DNA of 53,663 nt from an uncultured Pelagibacteraceae bacterium (GCA_902587295.1 CACIKS010000001.1:1-53663); one strand, 5' to 3'; counted from the first letter of the stretch, positions 20,489 to 34,714 are shown. Numbers and translations are program-made. Notes: generated by a model from the letters alone, not told the origin.

Positions 20489-22441
20489 ATGAAAGTGCCA
20501 GTTCTTATACCGAGAATTTTTGATCATCCACATACTTATTCGTCTGAAAAATTTGGAAAATTGAAAATAGGATCTATCGTTTTAGTTCCATTTGGAAAAG
20601 AAGAAGAAATTGGAGTTGTATGGGACAAAGAAGAGATTACAAATAAAAATTTTAAATTAAAAAGTATTAAAGAAAAAAAACCTGTCTCATTAAATGATAA
20701 CTTAGTAAAATTTATTAATTGGTTTTCTTTATATAATTTAGCACCAAAGGGTATGGTGCTAAAGATGTGTTTAGGTGATGAAACATTTTTTTCAAATAAA
20801 AAGGAAAAATTTAATGATAGTCAAAAAATTAAAAAAAAATATATATTAAATCAGGAACAAAAAAAATGCCTAAAAGAAATAAATAATTTTGGCAATAAAT
20901 TTAGTGCTACTTTGTTACAAGGTATTACTGGATCAGGTAAAACAATTGTTTATTTTGAAAAGATAAAAGAAAATATTTTGAAAGGTAAACAATGTTTAGT
21001 TTTACTACCTGAAATTTTTTTAACAAATCAATTTAATCAAAGATTTGAAGATTACTTTGGTTTCAAGCCAGCTGTTTGGCACTCAAAAATAACCAAAAAA
21101 AATAAAAGAATTATTTGGAAAAATATTATTAACGGAGAAATTAAACTAGTAGTTGGAGCACGATCGTCATTATTTTTGCCATTTAAAAATTTGGGATTAA
21201 TAGTTGTTGATGAAGAACATGACTCCTCCTATAAACAAGATGAAGGCATCAGATATAATGCAAGAGATATGGCAATCTCAAGAGCCTCTATAGAGAATAT
21301 TCCAGTTTTACTTTCCACCTCTATCCCTTCCTTGGAGACATTTAATAATGTTAAGAATAAAAAATATAATTTTACCAAGTTAGAAAAAAGATACAAAAAC
21401 TTTTCTCTTCCAAAAGCTGAAGTGATTGATCTTAAATTAGACCGAAAGAAAAAAAATATTTGGCTTGATCCAAAAACAATAAACTTAGTAAAAAAATATC
21501 TTCAAAAAAAAGATCAAGTTCTTTTCTTTTTAAATAGAAGAGGCTATGCACCATTTATGATTTGCAAAGCTTGTGGTTCAAAACTTAATTGTCCAAATTG
21601 CTCAATCTTTTTAACTTTTCATAAACATATAAATAAAGCTATGTGTCACCATTGTGGTTACAAATCTAGTCCAAATTCTAGGTGCAAAAACACAGACAAA
21701 AGTTGTGATTATCAAATGTATGGACCAGGTGTTGAAAAAATTTATGCTGAACTAAAACAAATTTTTTCTGAGAAGAAAATCAAAATATTATCGAGCGATT
21801 TTCTAAATAAAAAAAAAGAAACTAAAAACTTACTTTCCGATATAGAAAATAATAAGGTTGATATTCTTGTTGGAACTCAATTAATATCAAAAGGATTTAA
21901 TTTTCCTAATCTTAACTGCATTGTGGTTGTAGATGCCGATTTTTCAGGAATGGGTTTTGATCTAAGATCAACTGAAAAAAATATTCAATTATATAATCAA
22001 TTAAGTGGTAGGGCAGGTAGATTTAGCAAAGACTCTCTCGTTATATATCAAACTTTTAATCCGTCAGATGAGACTTTAAAGAACATATTAGAAAATGATC
22101 CTGTCCAGTTTTTAGAGGACGAAATTAGTTTGAGAAAAGAAAAAAACCTTCCTCCATTTAAAAGATTAATAGCTTTAATAATATCGTCAAAAAATGAAAA
22201 AGATGGAATTATTGAGGCACAAAAAATTAAAAAAAATTTATCCATCCTTAAATCTGTAGAGATTATGGGCCCAGTTAGTTCTCCAATATTTAAAATTAAA
22301 AATAAGTATAGAACTAGGTTGCTTTTAAGATCTAGAAACAATCTTTTAATACAAAAAAATATTGCTAAAATACTTAAAAAAATTAATTTATCGAAAAAAA
22401 TTAAACTTGCAGTTGATGTTGACCCTATAAATTTTAGCTAA
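20489..22441 (+). CDS. priA: Primosomal protein N' (replication restart helicase PriA)
   Basis: PriA recognises stalled replication forks and reloads the replisome. It has 650 residues, somewhat shorter than the ~730 of E. coli. After an N-terminal fork-binding region (residues 1-110) come Walker A LLQGITGSGKT near 145-155 and the DEEH box near 240. A zinc-binding insert with paired cysteines lies near 360-410 (CKACGSKLNCPNC, CHHCGY and two more). Helicase motifs GTQLISKGFNFPN near 465 and QLSGRAGR near 505 are intact. It lies just upstream of atpH, as in many alphaproteobacteria. Confidence 0.95.
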   Translation: MKVPVLIPRIFDHPHTYSSEKFGKLKIGSIVLVPFGKEEEIGVVWDKEEITNKNFKLKSIKEKKPVSLNDNLVKFINWFSLYNLAPKGMVLKMCLGDETFFSNKKEKFNDSQKIKKKYILNQEQKKCLKEINNFGNKFSATLLQGITGSGKTIVYFEKIKENILKGKQCLVLLPEIFLTNQFNQRFEDYFGFKPAVWHSKITKKNKRIIWKNIINGEIKLVVGARSSLFLPFKNLGLIVVDEEHDSSYKQDEGIRYNARDMAISRASIENIPVLLSTSIPSLETFNNVKNKKYNFTKLEKRYKNFSLPKAEVIDLKLDRKKKNIWLDPKTINLVKKYLQKKDQVLFFLNRRGYAPFMICKACGSKLNCPNCSIFLTFHKHINKAMCHHCGYKSSPNSRCKNTDKSCDYQMYGPGVEKIYAELKQIFSEKKIKILSSDFLNKKKETKNLLSDIENNKVDILVGTQLISKGFNFPNLNCIVVVDADFSGMGFDLRSTEKNIQLYNQLSGRAGRFSKDSLVIYQTFNPSDETLKNILENDPVQFLEDEISLRKEKNLPPFKRLIALIISSKNEKDGIIEAQKIKKNLSILKSVEIMGPVSSPIFKIKNKYRTRLLLRSRNNLLIQKNIAKILKKINLSKKIKLAVDVDPINFS

Positions 22442-22459
22442 TATGCCTTTCAATCACAC

Positions 22460-22488
22460 TTGAACAGAGCATTTTCCTATGATAACAA
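22460..22488 (+). promoter_or_regulatory. Candidate sigma70 promoter for the atpHAGDC operon
   Basis: TTGAAC at 22460-22465 and TAACAA at 22483-22488 are separated by 17 bases in the 85-base gap between priA and atpH. This is the only gap before the ATP synthase genes. Both hexamers deviate from consensus, so the call is tentative. Confidence 0.4.
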
Positions 22489-22526
22489 ATCTCATTAAAT
22501 CAAACACAATTCATTAAGGAACTACT

Positions 22527-23084
22527 TTGAGTAAAAATAGATCATTTTCAGGCGGTATATCACAAAGATACGCTTTGGCTTTATTAGAACTTTCTAATGA
22601 AACAAACAAAACCGAGGAGAACGTTTCTACTTTAAGCTCCTTTATGAAAATTTATAATTCAGATGATAATTTAAAAAACTATATAAAAAATCCAACCAAT
22701 ACAAACCAAAATCAAAAAGAAGTATTTGAGAAAATATTAAATGTTATTAATGCTAACAAAATTATTAAAAACTTTTTCTTTATTTTAATAATGAAAAAAA
22801 GAATATTTTTTGTAGGCGAAATTATAGAAGAATTTATAAGATTGGTTTCATCCAAAAAAGGTGAAATAAGTGCAAATTTATTTTCATCAAGAAAGTTAGA
22901 CGACAGAACCATTTCAGAAATTGAAAAAGAGATTTCTGAAAATATAAAAGGAACTATCAAACTAAAATCCAAAGTAGATGAAAGTTTAATCGAAGGAATT
23001 GTGTTGCAAATTGGCAGTTTGATGATCGATACTTCAATTAAAAACAAGTTACAGAAATATAAAAAGTTGATGATAGAGGCTTAA
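22527..23084 (+). CDS. atpH: ATP synthase F1 delta subunit
   Basis: The delta subunit joins the F1 head to the peripheral stalk. The 185-residue protein starts with TTG at 22527. The choice is supported by a TAAGGA ribosome binding site about seven bases upstream and by an N-terminus (residues 11-20, [10 protein letters not shown]) that matches the family's helical start. The C-terminus has the typical [20 protein letters not shown]-type strand. It heads an F1-only gene cluster; F0 genes are not in this window, as usual in alphaproteobacteria. Confidence 0.94.
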   Translation: MSKNRSFSGGISQRYALALLELSNETNKTEENVSTLSSFMKIYNSDDNLKNYIKNPTNTNQNQKEVFEKILNVINANKIIKNFFFILIMKKRIFFVGEIIEEFIRLVSSKKGEISANLFSSRKLDDRTISEIEKEISENIKGTIKLKSKVDESLIEGIVLQIGSLMIDTSIKNKLQKYKKLMIEA

Positions 23085-23085
23085 A

Positions 23086-24626
23086 ATGGACATAAACCCT
23101 TCAGAAATTACAAAAATATTAAAAGAGCAAATTAAAAATTTAGGAGACAAGACAGAAGTTTCTGAGATCGGAAAGGTTCTATCAGTTGGTGACGGTATCG
23201 CAAGAGTTTATGGTCTAGACAATGTCCAAGCAGGTGAAATGGTAGAATTCAACGATGGATCAAAAGGGATGGCATTAAATTTAGAAAGTGACAATGTAGG
23301 AATTGTAATTTTTGGTGATGACAAGTCTATTAAAGAGGGCGATACAGTAAAAAGAACCGGAGCAATTGTTGACGTTCCAGTTGGAAAAGAATTACTTGGA
23401 AGAGTTGTCGATGCTCTTGGAAATCCAATTGATGGTAAAGAAGGACTTAAAAAAGATATTAAAAGAAAAAGAGTCGAGGTAAAAGCTCCAGGAATAATTC
23501 CAAGAAAGTCAGTTAATGAACCAATGCAAACCGGATTAAAAGCTATTGATAGTCTTATCCCAATTGGAAGAGGCCAGCGTGAACTTATTATTGGCGATAG
23601 GCAAACAGGAAAAACAGCTGTTGCTATTGATACAATAATAAATCAAAAAAAAATTAATGAGTCTAATGATGAAAAAAAGAAACTTTATTGTATTTATGTT
23701 GCTATAGGTCAAAAAAGATCAACAGTTGCACAAATTCTTAAGACATTGCAAGATGCGGGAGCAATGGAGTATACAATCATTGTTTCAGCAACAGCATCTG
23801 ACCCTGCTCCTCTACAATTTCTAGCACCTTATACTGGTTGCACATTTGGAGAATTTTTTAGAGATAACGGTATGCACGCATTAATTATTTATGATGATTT
23901 ATCCAAACAAGCAGTTGCTTATAGACAAATGTCACTATTATTAAGAAGACCCCCTGGCAGAGAAGCATATCCTGGAGATGTTTTTTATTTACATAGTAGA
24001 TTACTTGAAAGAGCTGCAAAACTTAATGATGATAATGGGGGAGGTTCGCTTACAGCTTTACCAATTATTGAAACACAAGCTGGAGATGTTTCGGCATACA
24101 TTCCAACTAATGTTATATCAATAACAGATGGTCAAATATTTTTAGGAACTGAATTATTTAATCAAGGAATTAGACCAGCAGTTAATGTTGGGCTTTCTGT
24201 TTCACGAGTAGGGTCTGCTGCCCAAACAAAAGCTATGAAAAAAGTTGCAGGCTCAATTAAACTTGAATTAGCTCAGTATCGTGAAATGGCGGCTTTTGCA
24301 CAATTTGGTTCTGACCTAGATGCCTCAACACAAAAACTTTTAAATCGAGGGTCTAAATTAACTGAATTATTAAAGCAAAATCAGTACAGTCCTATGACAG
24401 TAGCTGAACAGGTAGTTGTAATATATGCAGGAGTAAAAGGTTATTTGGATACTATTGATACAAGCGCAATTGGTTCTTTCGAAAAAGGCCTGTTAGAGTT
24501 GGTAAAAAGTGAAAAACCAGAGATTTTAGAGTCTATTCAAAAAAGCGGAAAAATAGAAGAAGACATAGATAAAACTTTGTCGGAGATTATTACTAATTAT
24601 AAACAAACAAATTTTGAGAAAAAATA

Positions 24627-24627
<1 letters not shown>
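23086..24627 (+). CDS. atpA: ATP synthase F1 alpha subunit
   Basis: The alpha subunit alternates with beta in the catalytic hexamer and binds ATP without hydrolysing it. It has 513 residues. The N-terminal beta-barrel has [20 protein letters not shown] near 27-46. The Walker A is GDRQTGKT near 169-176, and the ATP synthase alpha/beta signature is visible late in the chain ([17 protein letters not shown] near 364-380). The start follows atpH by one base and the stop overlaps the atpG start (TAATG). Confidence 0.98.
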
Positions 24628-26923
<2,296 letters not shown>

Positions 26924-27310
26924 ATGAGTGAAAATTTTAATACAGAAATTATTTCTCCGGAAAAAGTTTTACTAAGAGATAAAACCGAGTCTGTCACAAT
27001 ACCTTCATTTGAGGGTGAAATGACAATTTTAGCAAATCATATTTCGTTAATAACATTTTTAAGACCTGGAATTATTGAAATTAACGGAAGCAAAAAAGTT
27101 AAATATTTTATTGAGGATGGAACTGTTGAATTTTCAAATAATAACTTAGTAATATTGTCTTCTACAATTATTGAGACAATTAATCTCACAAAAGACAAAA
27201 TTGATAAGATCATAGAAGAAAGCAAAAGTTTTCTTAACCGAGACACATTAGATGATAAAAAACGTTACATCCTCTCACACAAAATTGACTGTTTGCAAAG
27301 AATTAACTAA
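26924..27310 (+). CDS. atpC: ATP synthase F1 epsilon subunit
   Basis: Epsilon sits on the rotor and can inhibit ATP hydrolysis. The 128-residue protein has the N-terminal beta-sandwich (ISPEKVLLRDKTESVTIPSF, residues 10-29) followed by a helical end of about 40 residues. It directly follows atpD. Its stop codon overlaps the stop of the convergent rppH gene; no hairpin terminator separates the two transcripts. Confidence 0.93.
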   Translation: MSENFNTEIISPEKVLLRDKTESVTIPSFEGEMTILANHISLITFLRPGIIEINGSKKVKYFIEDGTVEFSNNNLVILSSTIIETINLTKDKIDKIIEESKSFLNRDTLDDKKRYILSHKIDCLQRIN

Positions 27311-27780
27311 TTTATAGTCTCTTTTATTTCTGGCAAAAGATTTTCGTAAACCTTTTTTTTAAAGTCAACAATTACATTTGTTAGTTTTTCAATATCTAAC
27401 CATTTCCATTCAATAAATTCAGGTTTGTTTTTATTGAGATTTACTTCGTTATCGTTTCCTAAAAACCGCACAATAAACCATTTTTGCTTTTGACCTCTGT
27501 ATTTTCCTTTCCAAATTTTTCCCAAAAGGTGTCTCGGAAGTTCATACTCAGACCATCCTTTGATTTCTCTGATAATTTTGATATTTTTTATTCCAGTTTC
27601 TTCTTCCAATTCTCTTTTCATAGCGTCAATTAGCTGTTCTCCATCATTGACTCCACCTTGAGGCATTTGCCATTTATCAATCGGATTGTCTATTCTTTTT
27701 CCTACAAAAACCTTATTTTTTGCATTTAAAACTATTGCACCAACCCCTATTCTAAGAGGAAGTTTTTTTAAATTATTCAT
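27307..27780 (-). CDS. rppH: RNA pyrophosphohydrolase RppH (Nudix)
   Basis: RppH removes pyrophosphate from the 5' end of mRNAs and so starts RNase E-dependent decay. In 157 residues the Nudix box is complete, with GG(5X)E near residues 41-48 and RELEEETGI near 55-63 holding the metal-binding glutamates. The N-terminal RIGVGAIVLNAKNKVFVGKR and the WQMPQGGV run are typical of the RppH/NudH branch. It is the last gene of the operon that begins at rplU and overlaps ctpA by four bases. Confidence 0.94.
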   Translation of the reverse strand: MNNLKKLPLRIGVGAIVLNAKNKVFVGKRIDNPIDKWQMPQGGVNDGEQLIDAMKRELEEETGIKNIKIIREIKGWSEYELPRHLLGKIWKGKYRGQKQKWFIVRFLGNDNEVNLNKNKPEFIEWKWLDIEKLTNVIVDFKKKVYENLLPEIKETIN

Positions 27781-28916
27781 ATGGTAAGAAGACTTACAGC
27801 ATAATTTAATTGATTGTCCGATGGACTATTAAGTAAAAATTTTTCACCCTCTTCTTCAATAAAAATATCTGGTTTGACTCCAACTTCTGAAATTGAGTTT
27901 CCTGACGGCAAGTAATACTTTGAAACAGTTAATCTTATTCCACCCCCATCACTTAATGGCATTATTGATTGAACAGATCCTTTGCCGTAAGTTTCCTCAC
28001 CAAGAATTATCGCTCTTTTATGATCCTTTAAAGCTCCAGCAACTATTTCAGATGCAGAAGCGGAACCATTATTAATCAAGACAATTAGAGGCTTGCCGTT
28101 TAATTTATCACCTTTTCTTGCAAAGAACCTTCTATTCTCAATAGCTCTCCTACCTTTTGTTGAAACTATTTCTCCATCTTCCAGGAAGAAATCAGTTACA
28201 TTTATTGCTTGGGTTAATAGTCCGCCAGGATTATTTCTAAGATCAAGGATGTAACCTACAGGTTTGTCATTTATTTCAAATTTATTTATTTTTTCAACTA
28301 ATTGCTTACTACTGTTACTGTTAAACGCTTTCAATCTTAAATAAGCAATATCTTTTTTAATTATTTTTGCTTCAACTGATTTTACTTGAATTATTTCTCT
28401 TACTATAGTTTTTTGTAATGCTTTTTTTTCTCCTTTTCTTCGAATTGTTAAATCAATTTTTGAACCTACTGGCCCCCTCATTAATTTTACAGCCTCCATT
28501 AAGCTTTTTCCCTGCACCTGTGTACCGTCTATTTTAATAATATAGTCTCCAGCTTTGATACCTGCTCTTGAAGCAGGTGTATCGTCAATTGGCGAAATAA
28601 CCTTAATGACTCCAGCTTCCATTCCAACTTCAATTCCTAAACCTCCAAATTCACCCTTGGTATCTACCTCCATACTCTTAAAAATTTCTGGACTCATATA
28701 AGCAGAATAAGGATCTAAATATTGTAGCGCGCCATTAATAGCTGAGTCTATCATTTCTGATTGGTCGACGTCTTCCACATATTCTTTTTTAATTTTTTCA
28801 AGAACTTCTCCAAATAAATCAATTTTTTTATAAATATTTTCATCTGTATTGCTATGTAGGTTTGTAGAAATTAATAAAAAAAATGAAATATTCAAAATTC
28901 TTAAAATATTTTTCAT
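27777..28916 (-). CDS. ctpA: Carboxyl-terminal processing protease CtpA (S41 family)
   Basis: This periplasmic serine protease cleaves near the C-terminus of exported proteins. The 379-residue chain starts with a hydrophobic signal peptide (residues 4-22). It has a PDZ domain at about 90-165 (GGLGIEVGMEAGVIKVISPI onwards) and an S41 catalytic domain. The nucleophile lies in NNGSASASEIVAGAL near 280-295, and the lysine in EETYGKGSVQ near 310 completes the Ser-Lys dyad. It overlaps rsfS and rppH by four bases each. Confidence 0.95.
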   Translation of the reverse strand: MKNILRILNISFFLLISTNLHSNTDENIYKKIDLFGEVLEKIKKEYVEDVDQSEMIDSAINGALQYLDPYSAYMSPEIFKSMEVDTKGEFGGLGIEVGMEAGVIKVISPIDDTPASRAGIKAGDYIIKIDGTQVQGKSLMEAVKLMRGPVGSKIDLTIRRKGEKKALQKTIVREIIQVKSVEAKIIKKDIAYLRLKAFNSNSSKQLVEKINKFEINDKPVGYILDLRNNPGGLLTQAINVTDFFLEDGEIVSTKGRRAIENRRFFARKGDKLNGKPLIVLINNGSASASEIVAGALKDHKRAIILGEETYGKGSVQSIMPLSDGGGIRLTVSKYYLPSGNSISEVGVKPDIFIEEEGEKFLLNSPSDNQLNYAVSLLTI

Positions 28917-29260
28917 ACCATTACCTCTTTCTTATCTGAAGGATCTCCCCACATTTTTTCTAAATCATAAAATTTTCTTTTTTCAGGATGAAATATATGC
29001 ACAATTATGTCAATAGCATCAATCAATTTCCAATCTTTACTTGTCTTTCCTTCAATTTTACATTGACCTATGCCTTTTTCTTCAAGTTTTTTTAATAAAT
29101 TTTCTGATAAAGATTGAATATGTTTGGACGAATTGCCTGACGCAATAATCATATAGTCTGCAATTGAGGACTTTCCTTTTAAGCTGATAGATATTATATT
29201 TTTTGCTTTATTTTGATTTAAAGTTTTTTCAATTATTTTTTTTGTTTTTGAAACTTCCAT
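28913..29260 (-). CDS. rsfS: Ribosomal silencing factor RsfS
   Basis: RsfS binds ribosomal protein L14 and blocks subunit joining when nutrients are scarce. It has 115 residues, the normal length for this Iojap-family protein. ISLKGKSSIADYMIIASGNS near 24-43 and the late DWKLIDAIDIIVHIFHPEKR near 76-95 are the family's two recognisable segments. The start overlaps the end of nadD by one base, and this nadD-rsfS pairing is common in bacteria. Confidence 0.94.
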   Translation of the reverse strand: MEVSKTKKIIEKTLNQNKAKNIISISLKGKSSIADYMIIASGNSSKHIQSLSENLLKKLEEKGIGQCKIEGKTSKDWKLIDAIDIIVHIFHPEKRKFYDLEKMWGDPSDKKEVMV

Positions 29261-29814
29261 TAATTTTTGTATCTTAAATAATTTTCTCTCAATTTTGAAG
29301 AAGAAATATCAATTTTTTTCAATTTAATAAATAGTATTTTTTTTCTTCCCAAAGTTTTTAAAGCTTTACTAGTTAAAGTTTCCTTATCATATCCTGATCT
29401 TGGAAAAACCACAATTGTACATAATTTCGCAATTTCTTTCCACTTTTCCCATTTATGAAATTTTATTAAGTTGTCCGAACCCATTAAGAAGAAAATTTTT
29501 GAGTGGCTATATTTGTTGCTTATGTGCTTAATAAGTTTAATCGTTTTTGTAGATTTTATTAAATTATCAAAACTTTGAACCTTAATTTTCTTAATCTTGT
29601 TAGTTTTCATTCTGGACATAATAACTCTTTTTTTCAAAGGAAAGTGAGGTGATTTTTTAAATGGATTCTTTTTTGTAACTGCCCAAAATAATTTTGAAAG
29701 TTTAATTTTTTTTATGGCCAATTTTGAAATTTTTAAGTGCCCGATATGTGGAGGATCAAAAGTTCCTCCTAAAATCCCAATTTTATACGATCTTTTTTTT
29801 GAGATTTTCATCAA
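29260..29814 (-). CDS. nadD: Nicotinate-nucleotide adenylyltransferase NadD
   Basis: NadD joins nicotinate mononucleotide and ATP to form deamido-NAD. The 184-residue protein opens with ILGGTFDPPHIGHLKI (residues 13-28), the nucleotidyltransferase signature with the catalytic histidine pair. FLMGSDNLIKFHKWEKW near 109-125 is the second conserved block, and the C-terminal ISSSKLRE supplies the final (I/V)SSTxIR-like motif. It lies between proA and rsfS. Confidence 0.94.
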   Translation of the reverse strand: MMKISKKRSYKIGILGGTFDPPHIGHLKISKLAIKKIKLSKLFWAVTKKNPFKKSPHFPLKKRVIMSRMKTNKIKKIKVQSFDNLIKSTKTIKLIKHISNKYSHSKIFFLMGSDNLIKFHKWEKWKEIAKLCTIVVFPRSGYDKETLTSKALKTLGRKKILFIKLKKIDISSSKLRENYLRYKN

Positions 29815-31059
29815 TTATTTTCTAATAATTCCTTCTCCAGTAACAATATATTTATAAGACGTAAGCTGATTGATTCCCACTGGTCCCCTAGGTGGAAGTT
29901 TATTTGTTGAAATACCAATTTCTCCTCCAAATCCAAATTCTCCTCCGTCTGCGAATTGAGTGGATACATTTTGCATTGCTATTGCACTATTGACTTCATT
30001 AAAAAATATTTCTGCAGTTTTTTTATTATTCGTTATAATACTATCAGTATGCATTGTTCCATATTTTAAAATATGCGATATCGCTTCATGAACATTTCTT
30101 ACAGTTTTAATCGATAATATTGAATCTAAATATTCTGTTCCCCAATCTTTTTCTTTAGCCATTTTAAGTTTATTATCGTAAAGTTTGTTTATTTTCTTAT
30201 CTACTCTTACCTCACAACCAGAATTAATAAGAGAATTAATAAGAAGTTTGCCCATAGGTTTTTTAAAAAGTTTTTCGTGAATTAGTAATGTTTCCAAAGC
30301 CCCACATATACTTGTTCTTCTCATTTTAGCATTGAGTATTATTTTATTCGCCATAACAAAACTGGAGTTACTATCCAAATAAATATGACAAATACCTTCT
30401 AGATGACCAATTGTGTGTACTTTAGAAAATTTTTGAACTTTTTTAACTAAATTTTTTCCACCCCTAGGAACAATAACATCAATAAAATTACTCATTCCTG
30501 AAAGCAAATAGTTTACAATTTTCCTGTCTTTTCTATCAATAAACTGAACGCAGTTTTTGTCCAAATTGTTTTTTGAAAGAGATTTTCTGAATAAATCTGA
30601 TAAAATTTTGTTAGTGTGAAATGCTTCTGAACCACCACGAAGAATTACACAGTTTTTGGACTTAAGACATAAGGATGCAACATCCGAAGTTACATTGGGT
30701 CTACTTTCATAAATTACTCCTATTACACCTATAGGCGTTGATATTTTTTTAATATTTAATTTATTCGGTCTTTTCCATTTTTCTAAAACTTTTCCAATTG
30801 GATTTTTATAATTCGCAATTGATATAATTGATCTTCTTAAATCATTAATTCTGTTTTCATCTAAAACGAGTCTATCTATTAAATTTTTTTTCTTTGCGTT
30901 TTTAATGTCTTGAAGGTTAGCCTTAATAATTAATTTTTTATTTTTAAAAATATTTTTACTATAATCTTTTAAAACAGACTTAATTTTTTTATGTTCCACT
31001 TTTTTTAATTTTTCAAAAGCTTTCTTAGATTTATTGCCAATTTTTTTTAAATATTTCAT
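29815..31059 (-). CDS. proA: Gamma-glutamyl phosphate reductase ProA
   Basis: ProA reduces gamma-glutamyl phosphate to glutamate semialdehyde in proline synthesis. It has 414 residues. IGVIGVIYESRPNVTSDVAS near 111-130, CVILRGGSEAFHTN near 136-149 and the catalytic-cysteine segment RTSICGALETLLIH near 248-261 are intact. FGFGGEIGIST near 374 is a late aldehyde-dehydrogenase-like signature. The protein is very Lys-rich at the start. It follows proB by one base and abuts nadD. Confidence 0.96.
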   Translation of the reverse strand: MKYLKKIGNKSKKAFEKLKKVEHKKIKSVLKDYSKNIFKNKKLIIKANLQDIKNAKKKNLIDRLVLDENRINDLRRSIISIANYKNPIGKVLEKWKRPNKLNIKKISTPIGVIGVIYESRPNVTSDVASLCLKSKNCVILRGGSEAFHTNKILSDLFRKSLSKNNLDKNCVQFIDRKDRKIVNYLLSGMSNFIDVIVPRGGKNLVKKVQKFSKVHTIGHLEGICHIYLDSNSSFVMANKIILNAKMRRTSICGALETLLIHEKLFKKPMGKLLINSLINSGCEVRVDKKINKLYDNKLKMAKEKDWGTEYLDSILSIKTVRNVHEAISHILKYGTMHTDSIITNNKKTAEIFFNEVNSAIAMQNVSTQFADGGEFGFGGEIGISTNKLPPRGPVGINQLTSYKYIVTGEGIIRK

Positions 31060-31060
31060 T

Positions 31061-33132
<2,072 letters not shown>

Positions 33133-33161
33133 TTAAAAGTAGTTACAGTTGCTACTTAAAC

Positions 33162-33416
33162 TTATTTAGGAACAACAGATACTAGGGTTCTGTTTGATTT
33201 TGATTTTTTAAATTTTACTTTCCCACTTATTAATGAAAAAATTGAATGATCCTTACCCATACCCACATTACTTCCGGGATGAATTTTCGTTCCTCTTTGA
33301 CGAACAATTATATTGCCAGGTTTAACTATTTGTTCACCATATCTCTTTACTCCTAGACGGCGACCTGCACTATCTCGTCCATTTTTCGATGACCCGCCTG
33401 CTTTTTTTGTTGCCAT
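33162..33416 (-). CDS. rpmA: 50S ribosomal protein L27
   Basis: L27 reaches the peptidyl-transferase centre with its N-terminal tail. The 84-residue protein starts with [20 protein letters not shown] (residues 2-21) and includes [19 protein letters not shown] near 34-52, both nearly invariant in the family. There is no N-terminal cleavage extension of the Firmicutes type. It lies five bases downstream of rplU. Confidence 0.98.
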   Translation of the reverse strand: MATKKAGGSSKNGRDSAGRRLGVKRYGEQIVKPGNIIVRQRGTKIHPGSNVGMGKDHSIFSLISGKVKFKKSKSNRTLVSVVPK

Positions 33417-33421
33417 AGTTT

Positions 33422-33883
33422 TTACTTTTTGTTTTTAGTTTTAATTACTGTTTTTTTCTTAACTGTTTTTTTCGTTTCTTTTTCATTTTTAACAATTGAT
33501 TTTTTATCTGATTTTAATTCATTTGACAATTTAATTTGATTTTCTTTTATTTCGGATACTATTTTCCCACCTTTTAATATTTTAGTTATTTGGATTTTTG
33601 AGAGAAGTTGTCTATGCCCATATTTTTTTCTAGAGTTTTGTCTTCTTCTTTTCTTAAATACAATTATTTTTTTATCTTTAATATTTTCAAGCAGAAGTCC
33701 TTCTACCATAGCTCCATTTATTGTAGGGTTACCAACCTCAGTGGTTTTATCATCATTAACAAGTAATACTTTTTTAAACTCAACTTTATTTCCTTTAGTA
33801 ATATTTAATCTTTCAACTTTTAGAATATTACTGGCTGATACTTTATATTGCTTACCACCTGTTTCAATTATTGCAAAAGACAT
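33422..33883 (-). CDS. rplU: 50S ribosomal protein L21 with Lys-rich C-terminal tail
   Basis: L21 binds 23S rRNA and L20. Residues 1-103 match the family: [20 protein letters not shown] near 3-22 and [20 protein letters not shown] near 78-97. The chain then runs on for about 50 residues of Lys, Glu and Thr ([12 protein letters not shown] and similar), for 153 in total against about 103 in E. coli. The extension resembles in composition the tail on L19 in this window. rplU is the first gene of the nine-gene minus-strand operon. Confidence 0.95.
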   Translation of the reverse strand: MSFAIIETGGKQYKVSASNILKVERLNITKGNKVEFKKVLLVNDDKTTEVGNPTINGAMVEGLLLENIKDKKIIVFKKRRRQNSRKKYGHRQLLSKIQITKILKGGKIVSEIKENQIKLSNELKSDKKSIVKNEKETKKTVKKKTVIKTKNKK

Positions 33884-33910
33884 AATATAATTTCTGTTAA
33901 AATTTAAGGC

Positions 33911-33938
33911 AATATAACCTGGTACTTTATCAAGTCAA
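33911..33938 (-). promoter_or_regulatory. Probable sigma70 promoter of the rplU-rppH operon
   Basis: On the minus strand, TTGACT (33933-33938) and TATATT (33911-33916) are separated by 16 bases and lie 28 bases upstream of the rplU start. This is the only gap ahead of the nine genes from rplU to rppH. Confidence 0.6.
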
Positions 33939-33949
33939 GATTAATGATG

Positions 33950-34714
33950 TTAAAATTGATCTTTTAAATTCCTTAACTTTGTAAAAACTTCTAAATTTGA
34001 GCTATTGCTCATTTTAAGGTTATTTTTAATTATTTTATTATCACATCTCAAGAATATATTTGTCTCTAATTCATCACTTAAAGACACAGGTAGAGTTGGA
34101 AGTTTTTTTTCTATTTTATTTTTCACATCCTGAATTCTATTTTTTAGTTTTTTGTTATCTTTATCAATACTAATACAGAATCTTCCGTTACTGTACGTAT
34201 ATTCGTGGCCACAATAAATCATTGTTTTCTTTGCTAATTTTTTTAATTTTTCTAAAGACGTAAACATTTGTTTAAATGTACCCTCAAAAATTCTACCACA
34301 GCCAAGAGAGAAAAGGGTATCTCCGGTAAAAATAGCACCAGCTTTTTCAGAATAGAATGCAATATGTCCAAGGGTGTGTCCAGGAATATGAATAATTTTA
34401 AAATCTGTTTCCCCCAAACTGAATTGTTCACTATCACTTTTTTTTATATCTGCCCCTGGGATTTTTTCACTCTCATAGCGTGAGCAAATAATTTTTGCAT
34501 TATATTTTTTTTTAAGATTAATATTTCCATCAGTATGATCATTATGATGGTGTGTATTTAAAATAAAATCTAATTTTTTATATGTTCTACTGATTTCTTC
34601 ATCTACCTCTTTAAAATCTGACGGATCAATAATTCCAACTAAATTTGTTTTTTTATCCTTAATCAAATAACTATAATTATCTGAAAGGCATTTTATAATA
34701 TTAATATCTAACAT
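33950..34714 (-). CDS. gloB: Hydroxyacylglutathione hydrolase (glyoxalase II)
   Basis: Glyoxalase II hydrolyses S-lactoylglutathione and other thioesters to free acid and glutathione. The 254-residue metallo-beta-lactamase-fold protein has NTHHHNDHTDGN near 53-64, which provides the metal ligands. Further ligands lie in HIPGHTLGHIAFY near 109-121, FTGDTLFSLGCGR near 129-141 and CGHEYTYSN near 168-176. It overlaps metW by one base, so it belongs to the SAM-responsive metX operon. The glutathione substrate is inferred from the family. Confidence 0.9.
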   Translation of the reverse strand: MLDINIIKCLSDNYSYLIKDKKTNLVGIIDPSDFKEVDEEISRTYKKLDFILNTHHHNDHTDGNINLKKKYNAKIICSRYESEKIPGADIKKSDSEQFSLGETDFKIIHIPGHTLGHIAFYSEKAGAIFTGDTLFSLGCGRIFEGTFKQMFTSLEKLKKLAKKTMIYCGHEYTYSNGRFCISIDKDNKKLKNRIQDVKNKIEKKLPTLPVSLSDELETNIFLRCDNKIIKNNLKMSNSSNLEVFTKLRNLKDQF

